Shown here: positions 51,801-61,245 of the stretch, in pieces
Layout of the letters: the number at the start of each line of letters is the position of its first letter
How positions within the stretch are numbered: the first letter of the stretch is position 1
Source: Holophagales bacterium UBA5066
Lineage (GTDB): Bacteria > Acidobacteriota > Thermoanaerobaculia > UBA5066
Length of the DNA stretch: 64,000 nt
Assembly (NCBI GenBank): GCA_002414905.1
Contig: DIAY01000107.1
Span: 13,600-77,599, forward strand
Direction of reading: 5' to 3'
Notes under the pieces: model-generated
The model's database searches: none
What the model saw: the letters and a program-made list of their open reading frames with translations, nothing else
What the model was told of the DNA's origin: nothing
Program-made: the position numbers and the translations under genes

Positions 51801-52693
51801 GGAAGGGCCTCCCAGCACCGAAGCGACCGCGGGTCCCACCGATCGAGATCTCGCGCGAGCAGAACGAGGGGAGGTCCTGCTTCAGGCGCCGGCGATTCCC
51901 CGCGGGCCAGGGCGCGCAGGGCTCCGGCACGAGGATCGGACCCGAGTCCCCCGGCCAGCTCCGCGAGCGAAGCTCCGTCTTCCGCGGAGGCGGGCGGTCC
52001 CGCTTCGGCGAACGCGGTTTCACCGGGTGCACGGCGGGCCGCGCCCCTTGCGAGCCAGTCGGCGGCGCCGCCTGTGGCGACGAGCCTTTCACCGGACGTC
52101 GGGGTGAGCTCGCGCGGAACCGCGAGACCGAGCAGATCCAACGCGACCCGCTCACCGGCGTCGCCCGTTCGGGCCAGGTCGAGGAGCAGCGCATCGGACG
52201 GGCGAGCGCCGTCGGCAGCCCGCAGAACCGCCGCCACGACCTCGGCCGCTCGCGCCGGGACGCCGTCGCCGAGAGCTTCCTCGAGCTCCCTCCGCGCCTC
52301 GCCCTTGCGTCCACAGGCCACCTCCCGCCCTGCGAGCCGGAGTGCGGTCACGCCGAGGACGACCGGCGCCGGAACCGCTCTCCAGGTCGGGACCGGCGGC
52401 GAGGCGAGCCAGGGGACGTCGCTGCTTCCCGGTCGGATTCCGAGCTCCTTCACTCCCTCCGCGGAAAGGCCGAGACCATGTGCGCCGAGGAAAGAGAGGA
52501 GGCCCGCGAGCCGGACGAGGAACCCGGCGTGCGCGGCGTCCGACAGGTCTTCCGGGAGGCGCCGCGGAGCCGGCGCCGGACCGAGAACCCAGGCCGCTCC
52601 CTCCCGGCGGCCCCACGTGAAGAGGGGGAGCGAGGCGTGAAGGAAGCGGCCGACCTCAGCCGCGCCCGCGAACACGTCGGCCCCGGGAATCAC
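48821..52693 (-). CDS. Large sigma54-dependent transcriptional activator
   Basis: About 1290 residues. Residues 990-1290 are a complete bacterial enhancer-binding module: Walker A GESGTGKE (about 1020), the sigma54-contact motif GAFTGA (about 1066), Walker B GGTLFLDEIGD, and a Fis-type helix-turn-helix near the end (GGNRTRAAAILDLSRQSLLYEMKRL). The preceding 990 residues have no receiver, PAS or GAF domain. They look like a decayed protein kinase (FLGAHGLGLSAEGVKELGI where HxDLKPxN would lie), then a degenerate STAND-like ATPase (PLVLLARDLDRWDPRSLRCWEAL as a Walker B remnant) and about 500 residues of TPR-like helices. The start is uncertain: GTG at 52693 or 52744. It lies downstream of aroA. 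Confidence 0.85.
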   Translation of the reverse strand: MIPGADVFAGAAEVGRFLHASLPLFTWGRREGAAWVLGPAPAPRRLPEDLSDAAHAGFLVRLAGLLSFLGAHGLGLSAEGVKELGIRPGSSDVPWLASPPVPTWRAVPAPVVLGVTALRLAGREVACGRKGEARRELEEALGDGVPARAAEVVAAVLRAADGARPSDALLLDLARTGDAGERVALDLLGLAVPRELTPTSGERLVATGGAADWLARGAARRAPGETAFAEAGPPASAEDGASLAELAGGLGSDPRAGALRALARGESPAPEAGPPLVLLARDLDRWDPRSLRCWEALPRTLVGVLRVETRAEAPPPWQNVALLTPRLGREEISGLVHLPFASAPAFSRFWEELAARAAGDPVRLLGAARQAARAFLAGPRRGGVARRGGVPVDIVLRAAALLGDGFPLAEASAAGGASPERAAEVLEESCDAGVLLRSSRGTYGFSRDEERRRLESELTRAERESCLARLEESGAGPHRLLLARLAAWGGGSDVETARVRLEDAVRSGRLEEATALLARAPRAAPDLGEPLLATQVHAAAGRMEDARASAARIDAHRALEEPYVRRREAARLLARLGEGEKALSLLPANGNREELLARVELLLRLRREPEAAGILEAFGPGEGSCAARVHLLRAELHERRQELVAAEEELRAVAAALPVSAGEEELVDEAFTAGYLALGLGRPCEARAFFRSACDEARTPSRKADALYDLSVAAAEDGALAEAESSLAEALALFSSLGERDRYLTALGQRAALALRRSDVQAAQHDLKKVLAHDRLPGRTFQLLFSIPLRQRLALADGDDVDGAEAFGEAVSRLEAGDEEHPALREILVLEGARLLACGSAAEALARLEEAEPRPDARSGVEPYRVRLVASARRDLHRTAPVPPELDAVQQTLFEGEDRLARGLAPPAAVRQALAGLLDRPDGPLEVATRLLEWRGRYPAFFAGEESAPLRQLGQRAARRAGLDGAAARFQELTASSARPEAVVAGPPTPSLVAEDAATREVFDTVRRVAPHRISVLVLGESGTGKELVAREIHRASGRSGPFVALNVAALPETLAEAELFGAVRGAFTGADRDRPGVVEASSGGTLFLDEIGDLSAQVQAKLLRVLQEREVRRLGETRTRAVDLRLVAATHRDLVRLVGEGRFRGDLLYRIAGITVTLPPLRDRPRDLRVLLERALAGTPVAPQARAALLSWSWPGNVRELLSAIEVARAMAGPGSRVEREHLPPPLRVATAAPRPGKGRYREAVDEAKRRVILETLAEAGGNRTRAAAILDLSRQSLLYEMKRLSITD

Positions 52694-52700
52694 CCAGGCC

Positions 52701-52715
52701 GACCGGTAACCGGTC
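52701..52715. repeat. Short palindrome at the start of the sigma54 activator gene
   Basis: GACCGGT, A, ACCGGTC: two 7-nt arms around one base, 7 nt upstream of the GTG at 52693. It could be an operator for autoregulation, or chance in GC-rich DNA. Confidence 0.3.
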
Positions 52716-52814
52716 CTCCGTTCCGCCCGCTCTCTCTCTCCCACACACTCTCCGAAGGTTGGCGGGATTTTCGCACGCCCCTGGAGTCGTTCCGTTCTTC
52801 CAGCGGGAGCGCGG

Positions 52815-54074
52815 TCACCCCGGGAGCAGCAGAGCCGCCCAGTCGTCCCAGAAGCGGGGATAGGACTTGGAGACGACCCCGGGCGAATCGAGCGTGCACC
52901 CCTCCGGGAGCGTGAGCGCGAGAACCGCCGCGGCCATCGCGACGCGGTGGTCGTCCGCGGCGGCGAAGTCGGCTCGCCGGGGAGATCCCGCCGGCCCGTC
53001 GATGACGAGGGACGGGTCTGCTTCCGGCCCCTCGACCCGACAAACCGCCCCCGACCGTTCGAGAAGATCCAGCGCAGCGCCAAGACGATCCGACTCCTTG
53101 GCTCGAAGCCTCGAGACGCCGTGGAGGCGGGAGGTCCCGCGCGAGAAGGCCTGTAGAGCGGCGAGCGGCAGCGCCGCGTCGGGCGCGGAGTCGACGTCCG
53201 CATCGACAGCCTCGACGAAACCGGCGCCCCGTCCCTGCACGACGAGCACCGCACCTTCGCCCTTCCCCTCCCAGCGGAGTCCGGCACCCGCTTCGACCGC
53301 CCACCGCCGAAAGGCCGCGTCAGGCTGCGGCGAATCCGGGTCGAGGCCCTCGAGCCTCACGCACCCGCCGGAAACGAGGGCGCCGGCGATCGGGAAGCAG
53401 GCGGCCGAGTCGTCCCCGGGGACGACGAAGCGAGCCGGACGGTAGGCCCCCTCGGGCGCGAAGGCCGTCAGGACGCGACGAGTCAGCTCGACGTACGCGT
53501 CCGAGACCCGGCGGCCTTCGGTCCGGACCCGAAGGCCGCCCGCCACGAGGGGCGAGGCGAGGAGGAGCGCCGAGACGAACTGGGACGAGACGTCGGCACG
53601 AACCGGGATTTCGCCCCCCGTCAGCGTCCCTCCTTCGATCCTCAGCGGCAGGAACCCCTCCAGACCGAGCGTCTCGATCCGGGCGCCACGGGCGCGCAAG
53701 GCCTCGACGAGCGGGCCCATCGGCCTCTCTCTCATCCTCGCGCTCCCGTCGAGGACGAATCGACCCGGCAGGGCGGGCAGGAGCGCGAGGAGGAACCGGG
53801 CGGGAGTCCCGGCCGGCCCTACGTCGATCACCGCCTCTTCCCGGCCGGATCCCGACAGCGGCCCGGCTACTTTCCAGGTCGTCCGACCCGCTTCGATCGT
53901 CGCCCCCAGCCGGACGAGAGCGCTCGAGAGAACCCGGGTGTCGTCGGAGTCGAGCGGCGCGACGATCTCGCTCCGCCCCGGGGCGAGCGCGGCCGCCACG
54001 AGTGCCCGGTTCGTGACGCTCTTGGAACCGGGAACCCGAAGCTCGCCGGCGAGGCGGCCGCGGGAAAGCCTCAT
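52815..54074 (-). CDS. aroA: 3-phosphoshikimate 1-carboxyvinyltransferase (EPSP synthase)
   Basis: Sixth step of the shikimate pathway. The 419-residue product has PGSKSVTNRALVAAAL, GPAGTPARFLLALL, the Arg-rich ARMRERPMGPLVEAL, SSQFVSALLLA, GDDSAACFP, LRAKESDRL, DDHRVAMA and VSKSYPRFWDDW. The ATG at 54074 overlaps the lpxH stop as ATGA; longer readings run into lpxH. The sigma54 activator gene begins 121 nt downstream. Confidence 0.95.
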   Translation of the reverse strand: MRLSRGRLAGELRVPGSKSVTNRALVAAALAPGRSEIVAPLDSDDTRVLSSALVRLGATIEAGRTTWKVAGPLSGSGREEAVIDVGPAGTPARFLLALLPALPGRFVLDGSARMRERPMGPLVEALRARGARIETLGLEGFLPLRIEGGTLTGGEIPVRADVSSQFVSALLLASPLVAGGLRVRTEGRRVSDAYVELTRRVLTAFAPEGAYRPARFVVPGDDSAACFPIAGALVSGGCVRLEGLDPDSPQPDAAFRRWAVEAGAGLRWEGKGEGAVLVVQGRGAGFVEAVDADVDSAPDAALPLAALQAFSRGTSRLHGVSRLRAKESDRLGAALDLLERSGAVCRVEGPEADPSLVIDGPAGSPRRADFAAADDHRVAMAAAVLALTLPEGCTLDSPGVVSKSYPRFWDDWAALLLPG

Positions 54075-54853
54075 GCCGGCCCCGGCCGGCGGACCGCTCG
54101 CGCGAAGCTCGTCTCCTCGACGAGGCGGAAGACGCCGTCCGGGCCAATCTCGGCGTGGCGGCGCTCCTCGAGCCAGGCGGGGAGGATACGGGTGACCACA
54201 CCGTCTCCCTCGTAGAGCCTCTCCACGTGAAAGTGCCCCACGAGAAGCTCGTCGTAACCCGCCGCGCGAGCCCTGTCTCCCTCCCGCCTCAGCTCCGCCT
54301 CGGGCAGGGTCCGCTTGTGCCGGAAGTTCGTCCGGTAGAGACGCGCCTCGGTCTTCTGGACAATCCGGCGGGCGAGCGGCCCGGGAATCAGCTCGAGCGC
54401 TGCGCGGGAGCCGGCGTTCTTGGAGACGTGCCGCCAGAACCGGTAGGGCAGATCGCGTGTATTCACGCGATCGCCGTGAACGAATGCGTACCTGCGCCCG
54501 CCCACCAGCAGCCCGTCCGTGTCGCCGTACGCGACGAACGCCCTTGCCCAGCGAGTTCCGCGAAGGAAAAAGTCCCGGTTCCCCTCGATGTACCGAAGCG
54601 ACAGGCCCCTCTTCGCCAGTTCGTCCCAACCCGACAGGACCTTTCGGATGAGAGGCGTCTCGAGCTTGGCGCTCCCGATGAAGTAGTGAAAGATGTCCCC
54701 GAGCAGGACGATCGTCCCGAAGCCCCGAGCCGCCACGTCCTGGAGCGCCGCGAGGAAGTCGTCCCCGTCCCCCTCGGCCTGGCCGAGGTGGGCATCGGCG
54801 AAGACGGCCACGCCCCCTTCCGCGACAGGGCGCGGCTCCGGGAAAGGGATCAC
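54071..54853 (-). CDS. lpxH: UDP-2,3-diacylglucosamine diphosphatase-type phosphoesterase
   Basis: Calcineurin-type phosphatase of 260 residues. The metal motifs appear in order: FADAHLG, VLLGDIFH, EGNRDFF, VHGD and GHFH. This is the LpxH pattern of lipid A synthesis (UDP-diacylglucosamine to lipid X), and lpxD is also in the window. The start GTG at 54853 is chosen because TAGAAT ends 7 nt before it; a GTG at 54880 lies upstream of that box. aroA follows with ATGA. Related YbbF-type phosphatases cannot be fully excluded. Confidence 0.87.
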   Translation of the reverse strand: MIPFPEPRPVAEGGVAVFADAHLGQAEGDGDDFLAALQDVAARGFGTIVLLGDIFHYFIGSAKLETPLIRKVLSGWDELAKRGLSLRYIEGNRDFFLRGTRWARAFVAYGDTDGLLVGGRRYAFVHGDRVNTRDLPYRFWRHVSKNAGSRAALELIPGPLARRIVQKTEARLYRTNFRHKRTLPEAELRREGDRARAAGYDELLVGHFHVERLYEGDGVVTRILPAWLEERRHAEIGPDGVFRLVEETSFARAVRRPGPA

Positions 54854-54860
54854 GGGTGGG

Positions 54861-54866
54861 ATTCTA
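54861..54866 (-). promoter_or_regulatory. -10 box of lpxH-aroA operon
   Basis: TAGAAT on the minus strand, 7 nt before the GTG at 54853. This spacing implies a leaderless message and rules against the GTG at 54880. Confidence 0.5.
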
Positions 54867-54950
54867 TCGGTCCGAAGCACTCCCCTGCGTGCACCCGATG
54901 ACGGCTCTCACGCCCTCGTCCGGCTCGCGGTGGTAGGTTTGACCCCTCGA

Positions 54951-57900
54951 ATGCGTACGTTCGGCGCCGCAGGCGCACTCCTCGCAGCCGCGGTCCTGGC
55001 CTCGGCTTCCTCCCCGGCTCGAGCCGAGGCGGTGAAGCTCTTCGTCGGGGACGGGGTCCGGGAGAAGCTGACGGCGGACGGGCGGGTCCGCGTCCTCTTT
55101 GCGCCGAGGGAGGCCGGGTCCGTGCCCCTCGACCATCCCCCCGGCTTCGAGGTCGTCCGATCCCTGGCGAGCGGCCGGATTCTCGCGGGCTGGCTGTCCG
55201 GGCAAGGACTGGCGAACCTCGAACGTGACGGCGAGGCCGGAGCCGTCGTTCTGGATCGCGTCGTTCGACCCGCCGGCCAGGTCGGCACGGCCCAGGTGGG
55301 AGCCGACCGGCTCCTCGCGGCCGGCGTCACGGGTGCGGGACGGACGATCGCCATCGTCGATACCGGAATAGACCTCTTCCACCCCGACTTCGGAGCGAAC
55401 GCCTCGGGAAGCGGTCGAATCGTGGGGGGCTGGAACTTCGCCGACGAAAACGCCGACATCTACGACTGTGACGGCCACGGCACCTCCGTCGCCGGCGTCG
55501 CGGCGGGCGTCCAGGGAATCGCTCCGGAGGCCTCGATCGTCGCCCTGAAGGTCTTCGGCGCCCGCGACGGCTGCCGGGGAGCGCTCGCGTCGGACGTCCT
55601 CGCGGCCGTCGACTGGGCGCTCGAGCACCGCGCCGACTACGGAATCGACGTCCTCAACCTCAGCCTGGCCGACGACCGTGTTCGAAGCGGCTTCTGCGAC
55701 GCGGAGGATCCCGTCTCCGCCCGGCTCTTCGCTCGCGCGCGAGCGGAGGGAGTCGCCGTCGTCGCCGCGTCCGGCAATTCGGGCCAGATCGCCAGCCTCT
55801 CCTGGCCGGCGTGCCACTCCGACGTCGTCAGCGTCGGTATGGTTTATTCCGCGGGACAGGGATCGGTGTCCTGGGATGGCGCGGCAGAGTGCAGCGACGC
55901 CGTGACGGGACCCGACGTCGTTCCCTGCGTGAGCAACGGAGGGCCGGCACTGTCGCTCCTGGCTCCGGGCATCCGCTGGCTCACTCCGACGGCGGGGGGC
56001 GGACGGCGCACGACGTTTTCCGGGACGTCCGCGGCGGCGCCGGCAGCCGCCGCGTCGCTTCTCCTCTTGCGACAGATCGCACCGTATCCAGACCCCGTTC
56101 TTGCCGCCGACTTCCTGCGGCTCACGGGTGTCCCGGTCACGAACCAGCGGTCGCAAATGACGACGCCCCGGGTCGACGTCGGTGCTTCGTTCGTCTCCAC
56201 GTCGCCGTTCACCGGACCGTGTGAACGTGTCGTTGCGTCCGAAACATCGAGCGGGGCCACGGTTTGCCGGGTTGCGATCTCGGCCCTCGTCGGGAAGGTC
56301 TCTTCTCTCGCAGTCGCTCTCTCTACCGAGAGCCCCCGGCTCACCGGTCTCAAGGCTTCGCTCACGGGCCCCGACGGAACGTCCGTGCGCCTTCTCGACC
56401 GCCCGAACCTGCCGGGAACGGTGTTCCGAGAGGTCATAGGGAGGACTGTCGACAGCGAGGAGCCCCTCTCCCGGTTCGCGGGCCGGCCTGCGGCGGGTGT
56501 CTGGACGCTTCGACTCGAGAACGGCGTCGAACCGGCCGGGAGCCGGCTGACGAGCTGGGCGCTCGCGATCGAGCCGGAGGCGCCCGCCCTTGCCGGCACC
56601 ACGGAGGCGCCCGCGCGACTGCTGCCGACGATCGCGCGCAGTGCCGGCCTTTTCGGCGCTTTCTTCGCGACGGACGTCGTCCTTTTCAATCCTGACGAAC
56701 AGGCCGCTGCGGCCGTGACCCTGTCGTTCCTCCCCACCGGCCGCACGAACGACTTCGCCGCATCCGTGAGCCTCTCGCTGCCCCCGCGCTCCACGCGAGT
56801 CCTGGCCGACGTCGTCGGCAACGCCTTTCGCACCACGGGTTTCGGGCCGGTTCACGTGTCGGCCCCGAACGACGTCGTCGTAGCCAGCCGCACGGACACG
56901 ACGACGGCCGGCGCCGGCGCGTACGGGCTTCTGGTTCCCGATGTCGGCCCGGAGGGCACAATCGGAAACCTCGATCCTCCGGCGTGGCTCGTCCCCGTTT
57001 TCCGTCCTGGGAGCTCGCGGGTGAACGCCGGCTTCGTCGAGGTCTCGGGGGCTTCGGCGTCCGTAGAATTCCTCATTCGGGACGGACGCGGTTCGGTCAA
57101 GGGGCGCATCGCGTTCGACCTCCTGCCGTTCGAGAGCCGACAGGTCAACGACGTCCACCGGTCCACCTCCGTCGTGCCGACCGCGGGAGACCTCTTCGAG
57201 GTCCGCGTCCTCTCGGGATCAGGACGGCTCGTGGCCTGGGCGACCGCGGTCGACAACGGCTCGAACGACGGGCTCCTCGTGACGGCATCGCAGCTTCGCC
57301 GGGATGCCTATCTCCCCACCGCGGCCCGCTCCTCGGGTCGATTCGGTTCGTTCTTCCGCACGGACCTCAAGATCGCCAATCCCTGGCCCTCTCCCATAAA
57401 CATCCGGATCTCCTACTTCCCCTCGAAAGGGGATGGCCCCTACCAGCTGATCCTCAGCCTGGGAGCGTGGGAGACGCGCCTCTTCGAGGACGTCCTCTCC
57501 AGCCTCCTCAGCCTGCCCGAAGACTCCGCCGGGGCACTGAGGCTCACCGTTCTCGGAACCGTTCCTGGTTTCGTCGCCTCGAGCCGCACCTACGCCCAGG
57601 AGTCCGGGAAGAGCTACGGCCTCGCGATCGGCGTCCTCGAGAACGCCGAGGCAGTCGCCGGCGAGCGGATCGCGCTCACCTTCCTCTCCTCCTCCCCGGC
57701 AGTGCGAACGAATCTGGGCTTCCTCGAGACGTTCGGCTTCGCGACACGAATCAGGGTGACGCTCGTCGACGTCGCCGGAGAGCGCCTCGCGGTCCGTGAG
57801 CTCCTCCTGGGCCGATTCGAAGCGGTCCAGTGGAACGACGTCTTCGCCGAGATGGGTGCGCCCGCACGTGAGGACGCCTCCGCGATCATCGAGGTCCTGG

Positions 57901-58016
57901 ACGGAGGTGCGGTGATCGCTCACGCGATCCGCGTCGACAACCTCTCAAACGACGCGAGCTTCCTCTCCGGGCGCGTCCTCAGGCCGGCTCCTCCACGACA
58001 CCTCGCCGCCCGCTGA
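54951..58016 (+). CDS. Secreted subtilisin-like serine protease with C-terminal repeats
   Basis: S8 protease of 1021 residues. It has a signal peptide (GAAGALLAAAVLASASSPARA), a short prodomain, and the catalytic triad D137 (AIVDTGIDLF), H176 (DGHGTSVAG) and S360 (FSGTSAAAP), with the oxyanion Asn in AASGNSG (N276). Residues about 420-545 resemble a P-type jelly-roll domain (GVWTLRLENGV). The last 470 residues hold two long repeats that begin LPTIARSAGLFGAFFATDV and LPTAARSSGRFGSFFRTDL, each with a second half of similar layout. The enzyme is probably secreted; the repeats may bind the surface or matrix. The ATG at 54951 has no ribosome binding site. Confidence 0.9.
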   Translation: MRTFGAAGALLAAAVLASASSPARAEAVKLFVGDGVREKLTADGRVRVLFAPREAGSVPLDHPPGFEVVRSLASGRILAGWLSGQGLANLERDGEAGAVVLDRVVRPAGQVGTAQVGADRLLAAGVTGAGRTIAIVDTGIDLFHPDFGANASGSGRIVGGWNFADENADIYDCDGHGTSVAGVAAGVQGIAPEASIVALKVFGARDGCRGALASDVLAAVDWALEHRADYGIDVLNLSLADDRVRSGFCDAEDPVSARLFARARAEGVAVVAASGNSGQIASLSWPACHSDVVSVGMVYSAGQGSVSWDGAAECSDAVTGPDVVPCVSNGGPALSLLAPGIRWLTPTAGGGRRTTFSGTSAAAPAAAASLLLLRQIAPYPDPVLAADFLRLTGVPVTNQRSQMTTPRVDVGASFVSTSPFTGPCERVVASETSSGATVCRVAISALVGKVSSLAVALSTESPRLTGLKASLTGPDGTSVRLLDRPNLPGTVFREVIGRTVDSEEPLSRFAGRPAAGVWTLRLENGVEPAGSRLTSWALAIEPEAPALAGTTEAPARLLPTIARSAGLFGAFFATDVVLFNPDEQAAAAVTLSFLPTGRTNDFAASVSLSLPPRSTRVLADVVGNAFRTTGFGPVHVSAPNDVVVASRTDTTTAGAGAYGLLVPDVGPEGTIGNLDPPAWLVPVFRPGSSRVNAGFVEVSGASASVEFLIRDGRGSVKGRIAFDLLPFESRQVNDVHRSTSVVPTAGDLFEVRVLSGSGRLVAWATAVDNGSNDGLLVTASQLRRDAYLPTAARSSGRFGSFFRTDLKIANPWPSPINIRISYFPSKGDGPYQLILSLGAWETRLFEDVLSSLLSLPEDSAGALRLTVLGTVPGFVASSRTYAQESGKSYGLAIGVLENAEAVAGERIALTFLSSSPAVRTNLGFLETFGFATRIRVTLVDVAGERLAVRELLLGRFEAVQWNDVFAEMGAPAREDASAIIEVLDGGAVIAHAIRVDNLSNDASFLSGRVLRPAPPRHLAAR

Positions 58017-58224
58017 CGAGCTCGAACCCGTGGACGTACCCCGCGCCCGCGTCCTCGACGCGGACCTCGAGGAGCCCCGCTCCCGAGAGGAGCGACGCCA
58101 CCTCCGCCCGCCGCACGGCACGACGACCTCCGACGGCACGGTCTTCACCACGGCCGTGAACGTCATCGCAACCGTAGGAACGGTGTCGCTCCTCGTCGCC
58201 CTCCGGGCCTTCCGCTGGCCGTGA
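58017..58224. other. Short region with competing open frames
   Basis: About 208 nt between the subtilase gene and the next minus-strand gene. Plus strand 58030-58224 encodes 64 residues ending in a hydrophobic stretch (AVNVIATVGTVSLLVALRAF). On the minus strand, ATG at 58166 begins MTFTAVVKTVPSEVVVP, and near 58110 coding-like composition moves to another frame that ends GVVEEPA at 57979, as though frameshifted by one base. High GC makes composition a poor guide, so I assign no gene. Confidence 0.3.
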
Positions 58225-58854
58225 TCACCAGGGCACGGTCTTCCCGTCCGCGTCCTTCTTTGCTTCGTCGGCGGGAAGGTTGAAGGGCAGCTCCACCTTC
58301 ATGAGCTTGTTCTCGAGGACGAGGGTATAGCGGCCGGGCTTCCAGACCCCTGACGGCGACTCGAAGAAGAGATCCCCGCGCGTCAGGAGCGTCGGTCCGG
58401 CCCCGATCTCGTCCTGGACCGTCTGCTCGCCCGGGATCGCGAAGAACGGGAGGCGCTGCTCGAGAGTCTGCCGTGAGAAGTATCCATTGAGCGGGTCCCG
58501 GGCCACCGAGGCCTTCTGAACGACCCAGCTGATGTTTCTGAATCCCTCCGCGAGCCTCTTCTGGCTTGGCAGGCCGAGCCGCTCGCCGCCCGGCGTGAGA
58601 AGCGAAACGTCCTCCCGGTTCAGGTTGACGGGCTTTCCCTCGGCAGCGAACGCGAGATCGAGGAGGAGCCAGGGCTCCTTCTCGAACGACTGGTTGGCGT
58701 AGCGCCACGAGAGGACCGCCTTCACGACATCGTCCTGGTGCTGGACCACGGTCTTGCCGAGGCGCTTCACCGGTTCAGTCGCCGGGGCTGCGACGAGGCT
58801 CGCGGCGAACGTGACGCTGGCCAACAGGGTGATCCATCTGTAGATACGACGCAT
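58225..58854 (-). CDS. Secreted or periplasmic protein of unknown function
   Basis: Product of 209 residues, not recognised. A signal peptide (MRRIYRWITLLASVTFAASLVAAPA) is followed by a mostly beta-type mature part (WLLLDLAFAAEGKPVNLNRED, RYTLVLENKLMKVELPFNLP). AGGAGGAA lies at ideal distance from the ATG. It is divergent from the Spy-like gene with 190 nt between them, so it may share its regulation. Confidence 0.7.
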   Translation of the reverse strand: MRRIYRWITLLASVTFAASLVAAPATEPVKRLGKTVVQHQDDVVKAVLSWRYANQSFEKEPWLLLDLAFAAEGKPVNLNREDVSLLTPGGERLGLPSQKRLAEGFRNISWVVQKASVARDPLNGYFSRQTLEQRLPFFAIPGEQTVQDEIGAGPTLLTRGDLFFESPSGVWKPGRYTLVLENKLMKVELPFNLPADEAKKDADGKTVPW

Positions 58855-59044
58855 CGATTCCTCCTGGCGTCCTCGGGAAGGGTCAGTTCCCTGCCACGAG
58901 GGCGATCTGGCAGGAACCTTCGCACATCCTGCGCCAACCATGGGATTCGGCGCGTTGGCGTAAACGGACCCCCTCCCGGCTCCGTCTGTCCGGGTGTCGG
59001 GCTGAAGGGAAACCCGAGACCCGGACGAGGAAAGGAGATACACC
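58855..59044. other. Intergenic region between two divergent envelope genes
   Basis: 190 nt. It contains the ribosome binding sites of both genes (AGGAGGAA on the minus side, GGAGAT on the plus side). I find no strong -35/-10 pair. The -24/-12-like stretch near 58910 has 11 rather than 10 nt between GG and GC, so it is not called. Confidence 0.35.
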
Positions 59045-59548
59045 ATGCATCGAACGACGAGAGGGCTCGCGACCAGCGCAATCGTTCTGACCCTGCTCCT
59101 CGCAGGGAGCGTCGCCTTCGCCGGACAGGGATTCCGCGGAGGGCGGGAGGGAGCTCCCGGCCGGGGTATCCGGGCCGCGCTGGCGAGTCTCGGTCTGACC
59201 GACGCCCAGAGGGAGAAGGTGAGGGAGCTGCTCGCGGCGGAGAGGCCGAAGTACGAAGCTCTCCGCGAAGAGGGGCGCACGGCCCGCGAGGCGCTGCGCA
59301 CGGCGGCAAAGGCCGCTACACCCGATCCAGCGACGGTCGGCGCCGCTTTCCTTCGCGTAGGCGCCCACCGCGATGCGATGCGCGCCGAGCGGGAGTCGTC
59401 CCGCAAGCAGCTCGCGGGGCTCCTCACCCCTGAGCAGCGGGCCAGGCTGGAAGGATTCCGCGAGGGACGAAGGGACCTCCGCAGAGGAGCCTACGGACCC
59501 GGTTCTCGCGGCGGACGACTCGGCGCATCGAGGCCTCCGCAGGGCTGA
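59045..59548 (+). CDS. Spy/CpxP-like periplasmic protein
   Basis: Product of 167 residues: signal peptide (AIVLTLLLAGSVAFA), then a Gly/Arg-rich stretch and a helical core with two LTxxQ motifs (LGLTDAQREKV and LLTPEQRARLEG), the mark of Spy/CpxP and related metal-resistance or envelope-stress chaperones. The C-terminus is Arg/Gly rich. AAAGGAG lies before the ATG. It is probably periplasmic and may be induced by envelope or metal stress. Confidence 0.8.
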   Translation: MHRTTRGLATSAIVLTLLLAGSVAFAGQGFRGGREGAPGRGIRAALASLGLTDAQREKVRELLAAERPKYEALREEGRTAREALRTAAKAATPDPATVGAAFLRVGAHRDAMRAERESSRKQLAGLLTPEQRARLEGFREGRRDLRRGAYGPGSRGGRLGASRPPQG

Positions 59549-59670
59549 CCTTCCTTCCCTTCCCCACCTGTCCGCGAGCGGCGGGGCGCAGGCGCGTCCC
59601 GCCGCTTCCGTTTTCGCAGAGTGCTCCCGTCGTCACTGGCCGGCCCTCCGGGCGGGTTCCCGGCGGACTC

Positions 59671-59676
59671 TATAAT
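59671..59676 (+). promoter_or_regulatory. -10 box of lpd
   Basis: A perfect TATAAT, 73 nt before the lpd ATG. The -35 position is GC rich and unconvincing. The predicted leader is about 67 nt with GGGAG upstream of the ATG. Confidence 0.5.
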
Positions 59677-59749
59677 CGCCCCTCGCACAAGCGCCCCGGA
59701 CACGCACCCGCGCCGGCGAGCTGCCTGGGCGACACGGGAGATACGTGAG

Positions 59750-61177
<1,428 letters not shown>

Positions 61178-61201
61178 CGGTCCGGGCCTCGTCGTTTACG
61201 G

Positions 61202-61226
61202 CGGCCCGGCGTGCCTCGCCGGGCCG
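61202..61226 (+). terminator. Hairpin after lpd
   Basis: CGGCCCGGC and GCCGGGCCG form a 9-bp stem around a 7-nt loop, 25 nt after the lpd stop. No real T tract follows, so it may be a weak terminator or pause site. Confidence 0.4.
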
Positions 61227-61245
61227 TTGCGCTTCCGGGAGTCAG

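Noticed and set aside
52690..52818. A 42-residue frame between aroA and the sigma54 activator, with GTGA at both ends
   Set aside because: The junctions are suggestive, but the product (Arg/Ser/Glu rich, GC at third positions near 70 percent) does not look like a protein. Chance is likely.
58910..58935. TGGCAGGAACCTTCGCA near 58910, resembling a sigma54 site
   Set aside because: GG and GC are 11 rather than 10 nt apart; the opposite strand match is only 8 of 12 positions.
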